64,000 bases of DNA from Antilocapra americana (taxonomy: Eukaryota; Chordata; Mammalia; Artiodactyla; Antilocapridae). The notes beneath the pieces were generated by a model. It was not told the origin of the DNA. It worked only from the letters and a program-made list of their open reading frames with translations, and searched no databases. How positions within the stretch are numbered: position 1 is the first letter of the stretch; each line of letters opens with the position of its first letter. A program made the translations under genes and the position numbers. Where the stretch lies: positions 13,425,933 to 13,489,932 of the forward strand of contig ML664173.1 in assembly GCA_007570785.1 (NCBI GenBank). The letters are read 5' to 3'. Shown one piece after another: positions 36,655-49,400 of the stretch.

Positions 36655-36902
36655 ATGAGATGAGCCCCAGCGCCTGCAGAGGGAGTGGCTTGCACTTGGG
36701 GCTTGGTCCCCAGGGAGTGTGGGTGTCTGAGCCTTGTACAGGGTGGACTCGGGAGAGGGGAGCCAGGAGACTCACAAACATGGTGGTCCTGCCCCGTCCC
36801 AGGGGGCTTGTGGACACCTCAAGCTTAGTGAGGGCTGCGCACCCACCAGGGGCCCAGACGTGCCCTGCGGCACCACCAGCCTGGCCTCCTCTCTTCCCAA
36901 AG

Positions 36903-36986
36903 TCGCCGAGGACAAGGACCCCTTGGGCCTGCACAGTGATGGGTGGCAGCCCCTGGCCCACGAGGCTACAGACATGCTCAGCCCAG
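36903..36986 (+). pseudogene. ISM2: ISM2 exon 5 remnant
   Basis: EDKDPLGLHSDGWQPLAHEA then TDMLSP aligns with the linker before the AMOP domain. Acceptor CCCAAAG and donor GTCAGT are still usable. Confidence 0.85.
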
Positions 36987-38228
36987 GTCAGTGTCAGGGG
37001 CTAGCCCTGCCCACCGGGGGTCTGGAGAAGAACCTCTCTTGAAAGGGTGGAGCCTCACTGCACCAGCTGGAATAGTGCCTCCTTGATGCAGAGGACATCT
37101 TCCAGCTGGAAGGTTAGCCTCCCCAGCAAGGGGACCGTAGTGCTTCTGAGCCTCCCTCGCCAGGCCCACTGGCCTTTCCCAGCCTGATACTCCTGCTGGG
37201 AAGGAGGTCTTGAGGGGAGCCACAGAGCTTGGGAGATCATCCAGTGGAATAGGACAGAATGGGGACCTTCTGGCTTGCCCTCTCTGGTCACTCTTGGATG
37301 CTCCTGGCGAGCTCTGTCTGGGGAGCAGGTGCTGTTAAAACCGGTCAGGGTCCAGAGCTCCAGGACCCTCCTTTCCAGCAGCGAGGAGCAGGCCATGCTT
37401 CCACCAACACACTCCCCATCTGTGTCTCTGGTGCACACCTGCACCCCACAAGGAGGCAGGCAGCTGCCAGAAGCCTTCTTGCAGGTGACTCCTGTGCTCC
37501 ATGCTGCAGAAGCTCTCCGAGCCGGGATGGTGCACCCAGCCCTGTGTCGGGCAGGAGAGTCCCAGAAGACTAAGCCGGGTACCAGCCCTCAAGGGGCTTG
37601 AGTCTTAGAGGAAAAGACACACAGGACCAACTTAGACCCAGCACTGCCAAGCGGGCCCCAACAGTCCGGAGCAAAGAGGAAGGAGCAGTTTGCTCTGTGT
37701 GGTCAGAGAAGCCATATTTCCCAGTGGAGGGAGAGGGGAGGAGGGCAGCATAGACAGAAGGGCTGCTGGGGGCCCAGAAGGATAGAGTGAGCCTGAGAAG
37801 GGTAACGTTAAGAACAAGAATGCGCCAGTGAGAGTGGTTAAAACGGAAACATTTTCTTACCAGGAGGCTGAAACAGCTGTCCCTGCCCCCTACCACCCCA
37901 GCTCCTTCCCCAAGATCCCAGGATCTTTCCCACCATCCAGCATCTAAAAGGACAAAGGTTAGCTCATCAGGGCTTGCCAGCCCCCTCTTCCAGCCCCTTG
38001 GCTGTTGTCCATGCGGTCATGGCCTGTTGCTTCAGCTTGCCTTGGTGGTGATGTGTGGTCTCTCCCGACCTCGTCAGCCGGGTCGTTCTGCCCCCAGCTC
38101 AGGTGTGGGTCCCTCCTAACCCTAAGGCGCCTCCAAGCCACACCTTTGTGTGGCCCTTGAGCCACCCCCACCCCACCCAGGGGCTGACCAATCCCTCCTT
38201 CCCCCGCCACCTCTCCTGCCCTCTGCCG

Positions 38229-39360
<1,132 letters not shown>

Positions 39361-40007
39361 CGAAGGTCCGCGGTGGAGACAGAAGTGGATAGGCTGAGGC
39401 AGCCAAGACAAGGCAGGCTATCCGGTGGGGCAGGGATCGACCAATTCTGGGGGCTGTGTTTGTCCAGCTCACCTCTGTTCTGTCCAACTTGTAGGAATGT
39501 TGTAGGGCTGGGCGATCACACCTCCCTGACTGGGCACAGTGGTCAGGCTTGGGGAGGGCTCAGAACCAATGCAGAAGGTCGGGTCAGGTGCAGGGTGAGC
39601 TGGTAGATCAGTTCTCCATGTGGGTGTGGGTGTGTGTAGGTGTGTGTTAGGGGACAGCTGTGGTTTACAGTGTTTGGGCAATTTCTGCGGTGTAAACATA
39701 CCCACTGTGGCCCACTTCGAGCTCCCAAGGTGATGTCCCTGAATGCACTGAGCTCAGAGCTGGGAAGAGATCACAATCTAACAACGCTGGTGCAACTAGA
39801 ATATTACAGGATCAAAGAGGGCAGCATCTCAGGTCCCTAGATGGGAGCCAAGTTCCCTTCCCTGTCTCTTGAATGGGGAATTCAATAGGATTAGCACCAG
39901 GGAAGCCCACGATAAGCACAGGAATGTTTTAATTATATTTTAGCAGAAACTTAAAAAAACAAGAAGATAGAGATATACCGGAGTCTGTTTTCATAGGAAA
40001 CGAATTC

Positions 40008-40073
40008 TCCTACTTTCTAATATGATTTACCTTGACACTTAAAAACACTGTCTAAATTTAATCTATACCTAAC
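40008..40073. repeat. Left copy of a ~66-bp direct duplication
   Basis: Contains GATTTACCTTGACACTTA and CTAAATTTAATCTA. It matches 42707-42771 at roughly 80-85 percent by eye. The pair brackets the BovB/GCSH composite. Confidence 0.85.
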
Positions 40074-40407
40074 GCTGATCCAGTACAAAAAAGATCTTCA
40101 CGACCCAGATAATCATGATGATGTGATCACTCACCTAGAGCCAGACATCCTGGAATGGGAAGTCAAGTGGGCCTTAGGAAGCATCACTACAAACAAAGCT
40201 AGTGGAGGTGATGGAATTCCAGTTGAGTTATTTCAAATCCTAAAAATGATACTGTGAAAGTGCTACACTCACTATGCCAGCAAATTTGGAAAACTCAGCA
40301 GTGGCCACAGGACTGGAAAAGGTCAGTTTTCATTCCAATCCCAAAGAGAGGCAATGCCAAGAATGCTCAAACTACTGAACAATTGCACTCATCTCACATA
40401 CTAGCAA

Positions 40408-40690
40408 TGGAGAAGGCAATGGCACCCCACTCCAGTACTCTTGCCTGGAAAATCCCATGGATGGAGGAGCCTGGTGGGCTGCAGTCCATGGGGTCACGAA
40501 GAGTCAAACATGACTGAGCGACTTTACTTTCACTTTTCACTTTCATGCATTGGAGAAGGAAATGGCAACCCACTCCAGTGGTCTTGCCTGGAGAATCCCA
40601 GGGACCGCGGAGCCTGGTGGGCTGCCATCTATGGGGTCGCACAGAGTTGGACACGACTGAAGCGACTTAGCAGCAGCAGCAGCAGCAGCA
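40408..40690 (+). mobile_element. Bov-A2 (dimeric) SINE with AGC-repeat tail
   Basis: Two Bov-A monomers in tandem (GAGAAGGCAATGGCACCCCA... and GAGAAGGAAATGGCAACCCA...) end in an AGC run. Flanked by CACATACTAGCAA and CACATGCTAGCAA. Confidence 0.94.
40667..40690. repeat. AGC trinucleotide microsatellite
   Basis: About seven AGC units at the Bov-A2 tail, a common site of length polymorphism. Confidence 0.92.
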
Positions 40691-41227
40691 CATGCTAGCA
40701 AAATAATGGTCAAAATTCTCCAAGCTAGGCTTCAACAATATGTGAACCTTGAACTTCCAGATGTTCAAGCTGGATTTAGAAAAGGCAGAGGAACCAGAGA
40801 TCAAATCGCCAACATCCACTGGATCATCGAAAAAGAAACGGAGTTCCAGAAAACCAAATATTTCTGCTTTATTGACTATGCCAAAGTCTTTGACTGTGTG
40901 GATCACAATAAACTGTGGAAAATTCTGAAAGAGATAGGAATACCGACCACCTGATCTGCCTCTTGAGAAATCTGTATGCAGGTCAGGAAGCAACAGAACT
41001 GGACTTGGAAAAACAGACTGGTTCCAAATAGGAAAAGGAGTACATCATGGCTGTATATTGTCATCCTGCTTATTTAACTTATATGCAGAGTACATCATGA
41101 GAAACGCTGGGCTGGATGAAGCAGAGTGGAGTCAAGATTGCCAGGAGAAATATCAATAACTTCAGATATGCAGATGACACCACCCTTATGGCAGAAAGTG
41201 AAGAAGAGCTAAAGAGCCTCTTGATGA

Positions 41228-42162
41228 CTTCTGGGCGCAGCGCACCGGCCCTGCTCTGCTGTCGGTGCGGAAGTTCACAGAAAAACACGAATGGGTAACA
41301 ACAGAAAACGGTGTTGGAACAGTGGGAGTCAGCAATTTTGCACAGGAAGCTTTGGGAGATGTTGTTTACTGCAGTCTGCCTGAAGTTGGGACAAAGTTGA
41401 ACAAACAAGAGGAGTTTGGTGCTTTGGAAAGTGTGAAAGCTGCTAGTGAACTGTATTCTCTATCAGGAGGAGTAACTGAAATTAATAAAGCTCTAGCAGA
41501 AAATCCAGGACTTGTCAACAAATCTTGTTATGAAGATGGTTGGCTGATCAAGATGACATTCAGTAACCCTTCAGAACTAGATGAACTGATGAGTGAAGAA
41601 GCATATGAGAAATGCATAAAATCTATTGAGGAGTGAAAATGAAACCTCTAAATAAACTACTTTGAAAAAACTTAATCTAGCATAGTTGTCTTAAATTAGC
41701 GGTGGATAGATATTTAGCAAAAGAAACTACTTGTAACAATGTTTCCTGAAGAAAAACACCCCTTAACTTTCTAATGACTTAAACACTGTGCATTTTTTCC
41801 ATAGCATCCTCTGATTTTTAGGCTAGGCTCCAGTTATAATATTCAGAATTCCTGAAATTATATCTGGTTAAACTATAACAAAAATTATGTAATTTAAGGA
41901 TAACGTGGTTATCTTAAACCTTCTTTGGCATTGTAACTTGCTTACAGCTATCCTTGGATTTGCGTCAAAATGATCTTCCCACTAGAAATAACTGCCAGTG
42001 GAGAAAAGTTTGTTAGTTGTATAGTGTCCAGCGAAGAATATTACTGTCTTAATTTTGCAATAGACTGTGTTTGCTGGTGCCATCTTTATACAGTGAAGCA
42101 ACAGCCTTGCAGGAGAATAAACAATTTAATAATAAAACATTCAACTTCTTAAAAAAAAAAAA
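41228..42162 (+). pseudogene. GCSH: GCSH (glycine cleavage H protein) processed retrocopy
   Basis: An intronless copy of GCSH mRNA. The H protein carries the lipoyl arm of the mitochondrial glycine cleavage system. The copy lacks the 5' end and most of the targeting peptide, starting near the [18 protein letters not shown] part. It then reads without a stop to ...EKCIKSIEE and TGA at about 41634. The lipoyl-lysine context ESVKA is kept. One codon (Pro of YSPLSG) is lost, with E-to-G and E-to-K changes nearby. A ~500-nt 3'UTR, AATAAA (42131) and an A-tract (42151-42162) complete it. It sits inside a BovB with no promoter or ATG of its own, so it is probably non-functional. Confidence 0.95.
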
Positions 42163-42696
42163 GACACTTCCTCCTTGGGAGAAAAGTTATGACCAACCTA
42201 GACAGCATATTAACAAGCAAAGATATTACTTTGCCAACAAAGGTCCATCTAGTCAAGGCTATGGTTTTTCCAGTAGTCATGTATGGATGTGAGAGTTGGA
42301 CTATGAAGAAGGCTGAGTGCCAAATAATTGACGCTCTTAAACTGTGGTGTTGGAGAAGACTCTTGAGAGTCCCTTGGACTGCAACGAGATCCAACCAGTC
42401 CATCCTAAAGGAGATCAGTCCTGAATATACATTGGAAGGACTGATGTTGAAGCTGAAACTCCAATCCTTTGGCCACTTGATGCGAAGAGCTGACTCGTTT
42501 GAAAAGACCGTGATGCTGGAAATGATTGAAGGTGGGAGGAGAAGGGGATAACAGAGGAGGAGGTGGTTGGATGGCATCACCAACTCAATGGACATGAGTT
42601 TCAGTAGGCTCCGGGAGTTGGTGATGGTCAGGGAGACCTGGTGTTCTGCAGTTCATGGGGCAGCAAAGATTCGGACACGACTGAACGACTGAAGTA
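42163..42696 (+). mobile_element. BovB LINE 3' part (right arm of composite)
   Basis: It starts GACACTTCCTCCTTGGGAGA directly after the GCSH A-tract. It reads MVFPVVMYGCESWTMKKAE and LWCWRRLLRVPWTATRSN, ending CACGACTGAACGACTGAAG. About 200-250 bp of BovB expected between the two arms are absent. Confidence 0.93.
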
Positions 42697-42706
42697 AATG
42701 CTGATC

Positions 42707-42771
42707 CCCTCCTGTCTAATATAATTTACCTTGACACTAAAATACATTATCTAAATTTAATCTAGACTTAA
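42707..42771. repeat. Right copy of the ~66-bp direct duplication
   Basis: CTAATATAATTTACCTTGAC and CTAAATTTAATCTAG, paired with 40008-40073. Confidence 0.85.
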
Positions 42772-43480
42772 TACTTGTCAATTATGCAGCCTCATTTTAA
42801 AATCTGTTATCTAAGTGACACGCTAAATTGCTGCCATGTCAAGCCACAGATGAGAGTTACTAAAGAAAGGGGCTGGACAGGAGCTTTGAAGGGACTGGGT
42901 CGTTGATTAGCTCTAAAACAGTGTTTATTCAAACTGTACAAAGGAGAAAGAGGCCCCGTGCTGGTGGCTGTGGCCTTAGGGAACACCTGTGTGAGAGGAG
43001 AAACAGTTGCGAGGGGTCACTGACCCTGCTAAAGGGAGGATTTTAGGAGTGGCTGGTGTCAAAGCCGGGAGGGGCCCAGGGAATAAAGAGAGGGCCCTCC
43101 CCTCTCTGGTCCAGTGTAGGCCGTCCTGGCTCTCTTGGCTATTATTCTTGTCTTGGACCCCGGGAGCCATCTGTGACCACACATCCAGCAAGAACACCAC
43201 TGCTGCTTCTAACTTAGCTGCCTCGGCCACCTGGATGGCTTTGCCCCATTTCCTCCACCCTGGGTTACCTCATAAAGGGTCCTAGGCTAGGCAAGACTGG
43301 TCACATTGAATTCTGACTAGTGTTTAAAACAGCCCGCAGTACAAACCTGCCAGAGCCTGCTGATGGCCCTTGTCTCTTGGAAGACAGAGCGTGTCAGCTC
43401 CTTTGTCTCCTTTCTCACAAAAGGGACCCAGATGTGCTTCCTTGTTTCCTCCATTACAATTAGATTTTCTTAACATGTTG
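42772..43480. other. Intergenic DNA, nothing recognised
   Basis: Between the composite retroposon and the AHSA1 3' end. The open frames here are short and lack domains. Confidence 0.5.
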
Positions 43481-43640
43481 AAGTGCTCCTCAAACTCCAT
43501 CCTTGGCATCAATGTCACCTGGCATATTAAAATATAAGCTCATAGGCTACACGCCACATCCAGGATGAGTCACTGGGATAGAGTCCACTCTCCTGCATTT
43601 AACAGGTTCCTCTCAGGTGGTACTTTAGTTGAGGTGAAGC
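43480..43640. mobile_element. MER5-like hAT MITE
   Basis: CCTCAAACTCCATCCTTGGC, TGTCACCTGGCATATTAAAA, CCTGCATTTAACAGGTTCC follow the MER5A pattern. Confidence 0.6.
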
Positions 43641-43752
43641 CTTAGGCTAGGATTTGCAATTTGGCCAGTTAACCAGCTTTTTAAAAGATCAATTCCTGCT
43701 GAACGGAAAACATGTGGGCCTGGGAGCCCAGAAGTCAGCAACTAAGCGATCT

Positions 43753-43829
43753 TCCCAACCTAGGGACCAAACCCAGGTCTCTCGCACTACAGGTGGATTC
43801 TTTACCAGCTGAACTACCAGGGAATCCCC
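43753..43829 (-). mobile_element. tRNA-derived SINE fragment
   Basis: TTCCCAACCTAGGGACCAAA... to ...CTGAACTACCAGGGAATCCC. Confidence 0.8.
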
Positions 43830-43878
43830 AGGTAACATGCGACCAGGTGCCAGAGCTTCTCTGTCCGTCTCTAATGCT

Positions 43879-44092
43879 CTCGCGAGTGCTAAGCCACTTC
43901 AGTCATATCTGACTCTTCATGACCCCATGGACCAGGCTCCTCTGTCCATGGGATTCTCCAGGCAAGAATACTGGAGTCGGTTGCCATGCCCTCCTCCAGG
44001 GTCATCTTCCCGACCCAGGGATCGAACCCACTTCTCTTAGGTCTCCTGCACTGGCAGGTGGGGTCTTTACCACTGTCGCCTCGGAAGCCCTT
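43879..44092 (-). mobile_element. Bov-tA SINE
   Basis: GAGTGCTAAGCCACTTCAGTC..., GAATACTGGAGTCGGTTGCC, ending TCGCCTCGGAAGCCC. An old MIR-like piece follows at about 44100-44215. Confidence 0.92.
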
Positions 44093-44469
44093 ATTGCTTT
44101 CATAGTTACCTATTATACCCATTTTACAGATGAGGAATTTGTCCAATTTGTTAGGTGCTGACATTTACAATTCAAACCCAAGTCCAAAGTTCTGTTTTTA
44201 GCTCTGTCATTGTGCTTTTTAGGCTCCGATACCTAACCAGAATGCTGTCAGTGAGACAGAAATGGTAAAAATTGTAACAGCATCAGTACTGGGGATGTGT
44301 ACGTTGCTGAGCTCTCACATGATAGCTACTTTGCCTGGTACTTTGGTTTTTACTACGGCATTTACAAACCTTGCTTCAGATGTTTCCTAGTTATTCCGGA
44401 ATTGGTAATTCTCCAACCAGGTGTGAAAGCAGTCCTTTTTTGTCAATGGTCTCTGTGTTAGAATGGGGT

Positions 44470-44600
44470 CCTTTTGTGTTTTTTGTGTTTTTCACCACAC
44501 CACATAGCCTGCAGTATCTTACTTCCCTGACCTGGGAATGAACCTGTGCCCCCTGCATTAGAAATGCTGAGTCTTAACCACTGGACCACCAGGGAAGTTC
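44470..44600 (-). mobile_element. CHR-type tRNA SINE
   Basis: TTTTTGTGTTTTTCACCACA..., GACCTGGGAATGAACCTGTG, then CCACTGGACCACCAGGGAAG. Confidence 0.85.
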
Positions 44601-45004
44601 GACAGAGTTCTTGATTTGATTCAAGCTGGAGTCCAGGTACTTTAATTCTTATAAAAGTACCTTTTGGACCCCCAAGCAGCAGACATAATGCCCAATTAGA
44701 CACAAATTGCTTCAGTCCAGCACTTGTTGAGTAATTCAAGTGGGGGGGGGGCAGGGGGCGGATCTTGGGAGTCTAAATTATCCAGACCAGTACTGATTTT
44801 CTGCATTAATTACATTTTGACCAGCTCATGTTGGTAGGATTAGCCTGCAGGCATCCATGCCACTTAATAAAACAGGCAAAAATAGATGAAGGAAATAGCT
44901 GTGGCTTCAGGGGACAGTGTCTGGAACAGAAGACGCTGACTCACACTGGGGTGGACCCAGGGCAGGGCTTGTCCAGAAAATGACCCTCCCTATGCAGGTA
45001 CTTG

Positions 45005-45213
45005 GGCCTCACAGGTGGTGCTGGTGGTAAAGAACCTGCCTGCCGATGCAGGAGACATGAGACGCAGGTTCAATCTCTGGATCAGGAAGACATGCTGGAG
45101 GAGGGTACGGTGACCCAGTCCAGTATTCTTGCCCAGAGAACCCTTACAGAGAAGCCTGGCTGGCTACAGTCCATAAGGTTGAAAGAATTGGGACACGACT
45201 GAGCACACATGCA
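45005..45213 (+). mobile_element. Bov-tA SINE
   Basis: CCTCACAGGTGGTGCTGGTG..., GGTTCAATCTCTGGATCAGG, ending GGACACGACTGAGCACACAT. The last ruminant SINE before an 11-kb stretch without any. Confidence 0.92.
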
Positions 45214-46121
45214 TGTAGGTAGTTTATCTCTACCTGAACGCAGCAGCCTGGACCCCACTGAGATCAGTAGCACTGACCCTACTTGGTCAGTGCTCAGTAA
45301 GCTTGCTTAATGGAACCAGATATTTAAAAATACTCTAACAAGGATTTTCAGTTTTTCCTCTTTCTGGGAGTAATAGCCCTGGAATGTCCTACTCTAGGAG
45401 GGATGCCTAACATGCTAGAAATGTAGCTGCTTCTTTGTGGGGATGAATGCAGTGGCAAGGCAGTAGACAAGTTTGGACTTGAGCATTGGCTCTGCAGTTT
45501 TCAGTTCCTGTTCCAAACCCCAACTCTGCTCAACTGTGATAGGATCTGGGGTGTCCATTAAGAAATAAAGGGACTAGGTTCTTGTAAAACAGAAATGGTG
45601 GTAGTTATCTATCGCACAGGGCGATTGTGGGGGCTAATGAAGCTGCTGTAGGGAAACTGCTTAGTGCAGTCTCTGGAACACAGACACTGCTCGATAAACA
45701 GAACCTCAGTGAACAGAAACGCAAGACCCACGGGGTGGGGAATCTGTCCACATTTCAAACCAGCGCCTGGTGATCTTCTTTTTGCAAGAGGGTAAGAGGC
45801 CATGGGGAGTGGAAGCCCCAGGATGCCACCTCCGCCAGCCATGGAGTTTATTGGCACTATTTACCACAGTGTACCATCCCCCACCCCCTGCCAGGCCATG
45901 TTTCACTGCCCTTTCTTGTCAGTCTTTAGTATGGAAGGATGCGAGCTCAGGAATGCTTGCTGGTGAGAAGCAGGCTCCCTTCATGCCTCTTGATTATGTA
46001 TACTTAGCCAGAAGGAGACAAAACCCTTCTTTTTTGTTTAATTCAAAACCTTCAAAGGAACTATTTAATACCAGCCACTCCATCAACACAGGTTCCAGAC
46101 ATGCATGTTTTTTAAATTACG

Positions 46122-46127
46122 TTTATT
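46122..46127 (-). terminator. AHSA1: AHSA1 poly(A) signal
   Basis: TTTATT on the plus strand (AATAAA on the gene strand), about 200 nt after the AHSA1 stop. Implies cleavage near 46105 and a 3'UTR of about 220 nt. Confidence 0.75.
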
Positions 46128-46326
46128 TAGCGTATGTACACATAAAAGAGAAATCACCCTCTGTTCCCACCCAGCAGAAAACATGCACAAACCCAAGGTA
46201 TACATGAAGGGACAGGGCCCCAGCCCCAAGTTAGTGGTTGGGATGGTGCAATCCTGTAAGTCACAAGCCCCGGTCAGGAGAGGGCTGGACTGAAGTGTTG
46301 GGCAGGCTGTACCCTCGCTGCGGGGC

Positions 46327-46499
46327 CTAAAATAAGCGCGCGCCATAGCCAAAGGTCTGTTTAATGCCCTCAAAGTAGTACCGCTGCCAGCCCTGCCTCG
46401 TCCTCTCCTCCTCCGGGGCAGGGATGCCTCGGCCCTCCATGCACAGCTCAGTCTCTCCATTCTTATCGATGAAGGTCAAGGTGATGCTGGCAAAGTGCC
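46327..46499 (-). CDS. AHSA1: AHSA1 exon 9 (terminal)
   Basis: Encodes HFASITLTFIDKNGETELCM through the C-terminus and TAG (46327-46329). Acceptor CCCCCAG. Starts with two bases completing a split glycine codon. Confidence 0.97.
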
Positions 46500-49400
46500 C
46501 TGGGGGAAGGCAGAGTGGGGGAGGTTTCAGATCCAGGGTTTCTGTAGGGGCCTGAGGCAAGGGGGAAAAGAAAGGGTTCTGGGGACAACGGCAATGAACA
46601 AACATGCTTGCTTACCTTCTGGCCAAGATTTAAACCTCCACTTCATCGCAATGTATTTCTCAGGGACCTGAAATAATCAGAGAGGTCAGCCTCTTTTTGA
46701 TGTTTGCTTTCTCCTGGAAGAACTAATTTTACCCCGTGAAGGAAAAAATTATAGCAAAGTGAGAGAGTCCAACTGTAGCATTCCCTTGAAAAACAAAATG
46801 AGCTTTTACTGAACCAAGAGATTAAAGTCTTAAATTTTATCTACAGAGCTGGAAAGAAAAAGGCGGGGAGCTGGGATGGAGGGACACGTTATTCTTCTAA
46901 GCTGATAAAAGCCAAGTCCTAGCTAGCAGGAACTCACCAGATCAGTGAATTCTCCAGAGACATTGCCGTCTACCAGGTGAAACTTGCCACCTTTGTCTGC
47001 TTCCAACGTAGCAGGAGCGTGGGTGAAGGCCTGAACGAGCTGCAGAAAAAAAGGAGGTAGGAAGATGTGTGGCTTTCAGGGGGACCCAGGAGAAATGCCA
47101 GCTGACACCTGTGTGCCTCAGCCCTCAATTCCAAAGACATTACTCTGCCCAAGAACCAGCTTCAGGTTCTTTTCTGTTCCAGTAGAGACCACGTTTCAAT
47201 TCAACTAATTCTTTCTAAATCCAGGATGCCACTACACTGGATCCATTTACTTTTCTAACAAGAATGATTCCAGTTGTTCCCACTCACAGGACCCAAAACT
47301 AGTATAAGAAGAGAAAAAAAGGCAAATCCACTTTGATGAGTGGCTTGAACAAACAGGTCTTTCATTTGCCTCATGAATGAGGAAAGCCTCATGGTTCCAC
47401 TCAGCACTTTTCTGCACAATGAGAGGATGTGCCCACAACTCTAGTCACCTGGAATGGCAGACGCCAGGAGCTGGAAGGACAGGACTATACTTACCTCTTG
47501 GGTGGTAAAAACTCTATAGAGCTCCTCTGGTGATGTCAGGAAGCTTTCTCTAAGGGTGATCTTACAAGTGGGGATTTTGACACCAACAGGTCTGGCCTGG
47601 GTTTTTGAAGGAGCAGACTTAGCCTGTGGAAGTGGCAGTGAAACTGTCAGTTTATAGAGTACTGGTGAGACCTCACTTCATAGGGCTGCAGGGACACACT
47701 GCCATTCATTCTCATAAACCTTGTCACCTCCAAGGCTGAATTATTCCAGGGGGTCAGAGGAAACTTATGTGTGTGGGCATTTCTCTCAGGAGGGGAACTT
47801 TCTCAGCAAACTCTCAGTGCCACTCTGGATGAAAGAAGAGTGATGTTTATTTAAAAGCCCACTGCCAAAGGACACACTAAATCATTATGTCCTTCTGAAG
47901 AGTCCTGTGTAACCCTCAAGCAGAATGTCCTAGTTTAAATAGCTGGAAGTGGCACCCCCGGAATATCCTTCAGAGTGCTGACAAAGGGGCAAGAGGGCTG
48001 AAAACCAAGCGCTGAAGCCAAACCAAACAAGCGCCAACTCCAGAAAAAACAGTTTGTTCTCCCTTCCAATGGGATGGAATCAATCAGTTTCCTGTTAGGT
48101 GAAGTCAGTGACCTAAGTAACCTCTGATACTTTGACGAGACTTTTAATATCAAAGGATGAAATGTAGATATATTACTTTAGATGCATACAGGGGAACCTG
48201 TGTTCATAACCTCCTCACTGGTGCTAAATGTGAAGAGTTGGACTCTGAAGCCCCTGATGGCTTCCATTTGCTCTAGGGGTCTGTCATAAATGAATAAAAA
48301 CCAGGTTAAAGATGAGGAGACAGACAACTACATTCTGTGGACCCTGAAAAGCAGCACCTCTGGCTCAGAGATCAGGGTGGGACAGAGAGAGCTGAGATAC
48401 AGACTTAAGGAAGAGGCAGTGTCTCAACTCCCTTTCCAGACAGCCTCCCGCTCGACCACAAAGGGATACCGGTTACCTTGCGCTCCTCAGTTTTCAGTGC
48501 TGGCGGCCCAGCTGGGTCTACTGACTCTCCATTCATTGTAGGCAATATCATACCCTGCGTGAACTCTGAAAAGACAAAATTCAGCTCTTGGAAGTTACTT
48601 CTTAGTAGCTGAGATTTGGGGCCTCACTGTAGTTCACAGACATGGCCGTCCTGAATCAGGAGGAGGTAATGACAACGGGAGGAGGAGTATACCCAGTTTA
48701 CGTCTTTCCCTTTGATCTATGCCAGATGGGTACCTGCGTACATGCTACAGAATGCAGTACGGTCACTGGGATTCCTTGAAACCCTTGACTCAATCAGAAG
48801 CATCACACAACTTGTCACGTGTGCGTGAGGTCTGCTGTGGATGGCAGCCAATAAATGCAGTGGCACGTCCAAAGCCTTCAAGAGTGGGGAAGATGCAGCT
48901 GCATATTTAGTCCCCTTCTCCACTCTGCCGTTCCTCTGTAGGACAGCCACAACTGTTAGGGCATCAGAGCATTGGTTCCCACCTCTACACTGGCTCCCTC
49001 TGATGATCCCCATCAGTACTCTGACACCCAGACCAGACCACATGGGCAAAGCTGGAGTTCTGTGGGACAGCTGATAAGACTACTATTCAAGTAAGCCTCT
49101 AAGTATCCCTGGAGAATGTAAAAATAGTCCAGGACTGTGCTCAAGCACTCAGTCTGGAGATGCCGGGTCTTTAGATCAGTGAGTCTAACAGAAATACCAC
49201 CTCAGCCTCAACTGTAACATTAAATTTTCTAGTAACCACCCTAAAGCGTTAAAACAGACAGGTGAAATTAATTTCGACCATGTATTTAGCCTAATATATC
49301 CATTCTACCATTTGTATTACATCAAATAATTGAGATATTCCTCTTTTTAAGAAAATACCAAGTCTTCAAAATTTGTATTTTTGAAGCACATCTCAATTTG

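Larger units (their letters stand above)
40074..41227 (+). mobile_element. BovB LINE, internal RT part (left arm of composite)
   Basis: Reads BovB RT: DVQAGFRKGRGTRDQIANIH (about 40758-40817), then CFIDYAKVFDCVDHNKLWKI, and [19 protein letters not shown] just before the break. Frames shift several times. A Bov-A2 is inserted at about 40408-40690. It stops abruptly at 41227, where GCSH sequence begins. Confidence 0.93.

Noticed and set aside
41116..41298. Possible BovB-GCSH fusion protein
   Set aside because: The open BovB frame enters GCSH sequence in a different frame and stops at once; no in-frame fusion exists.
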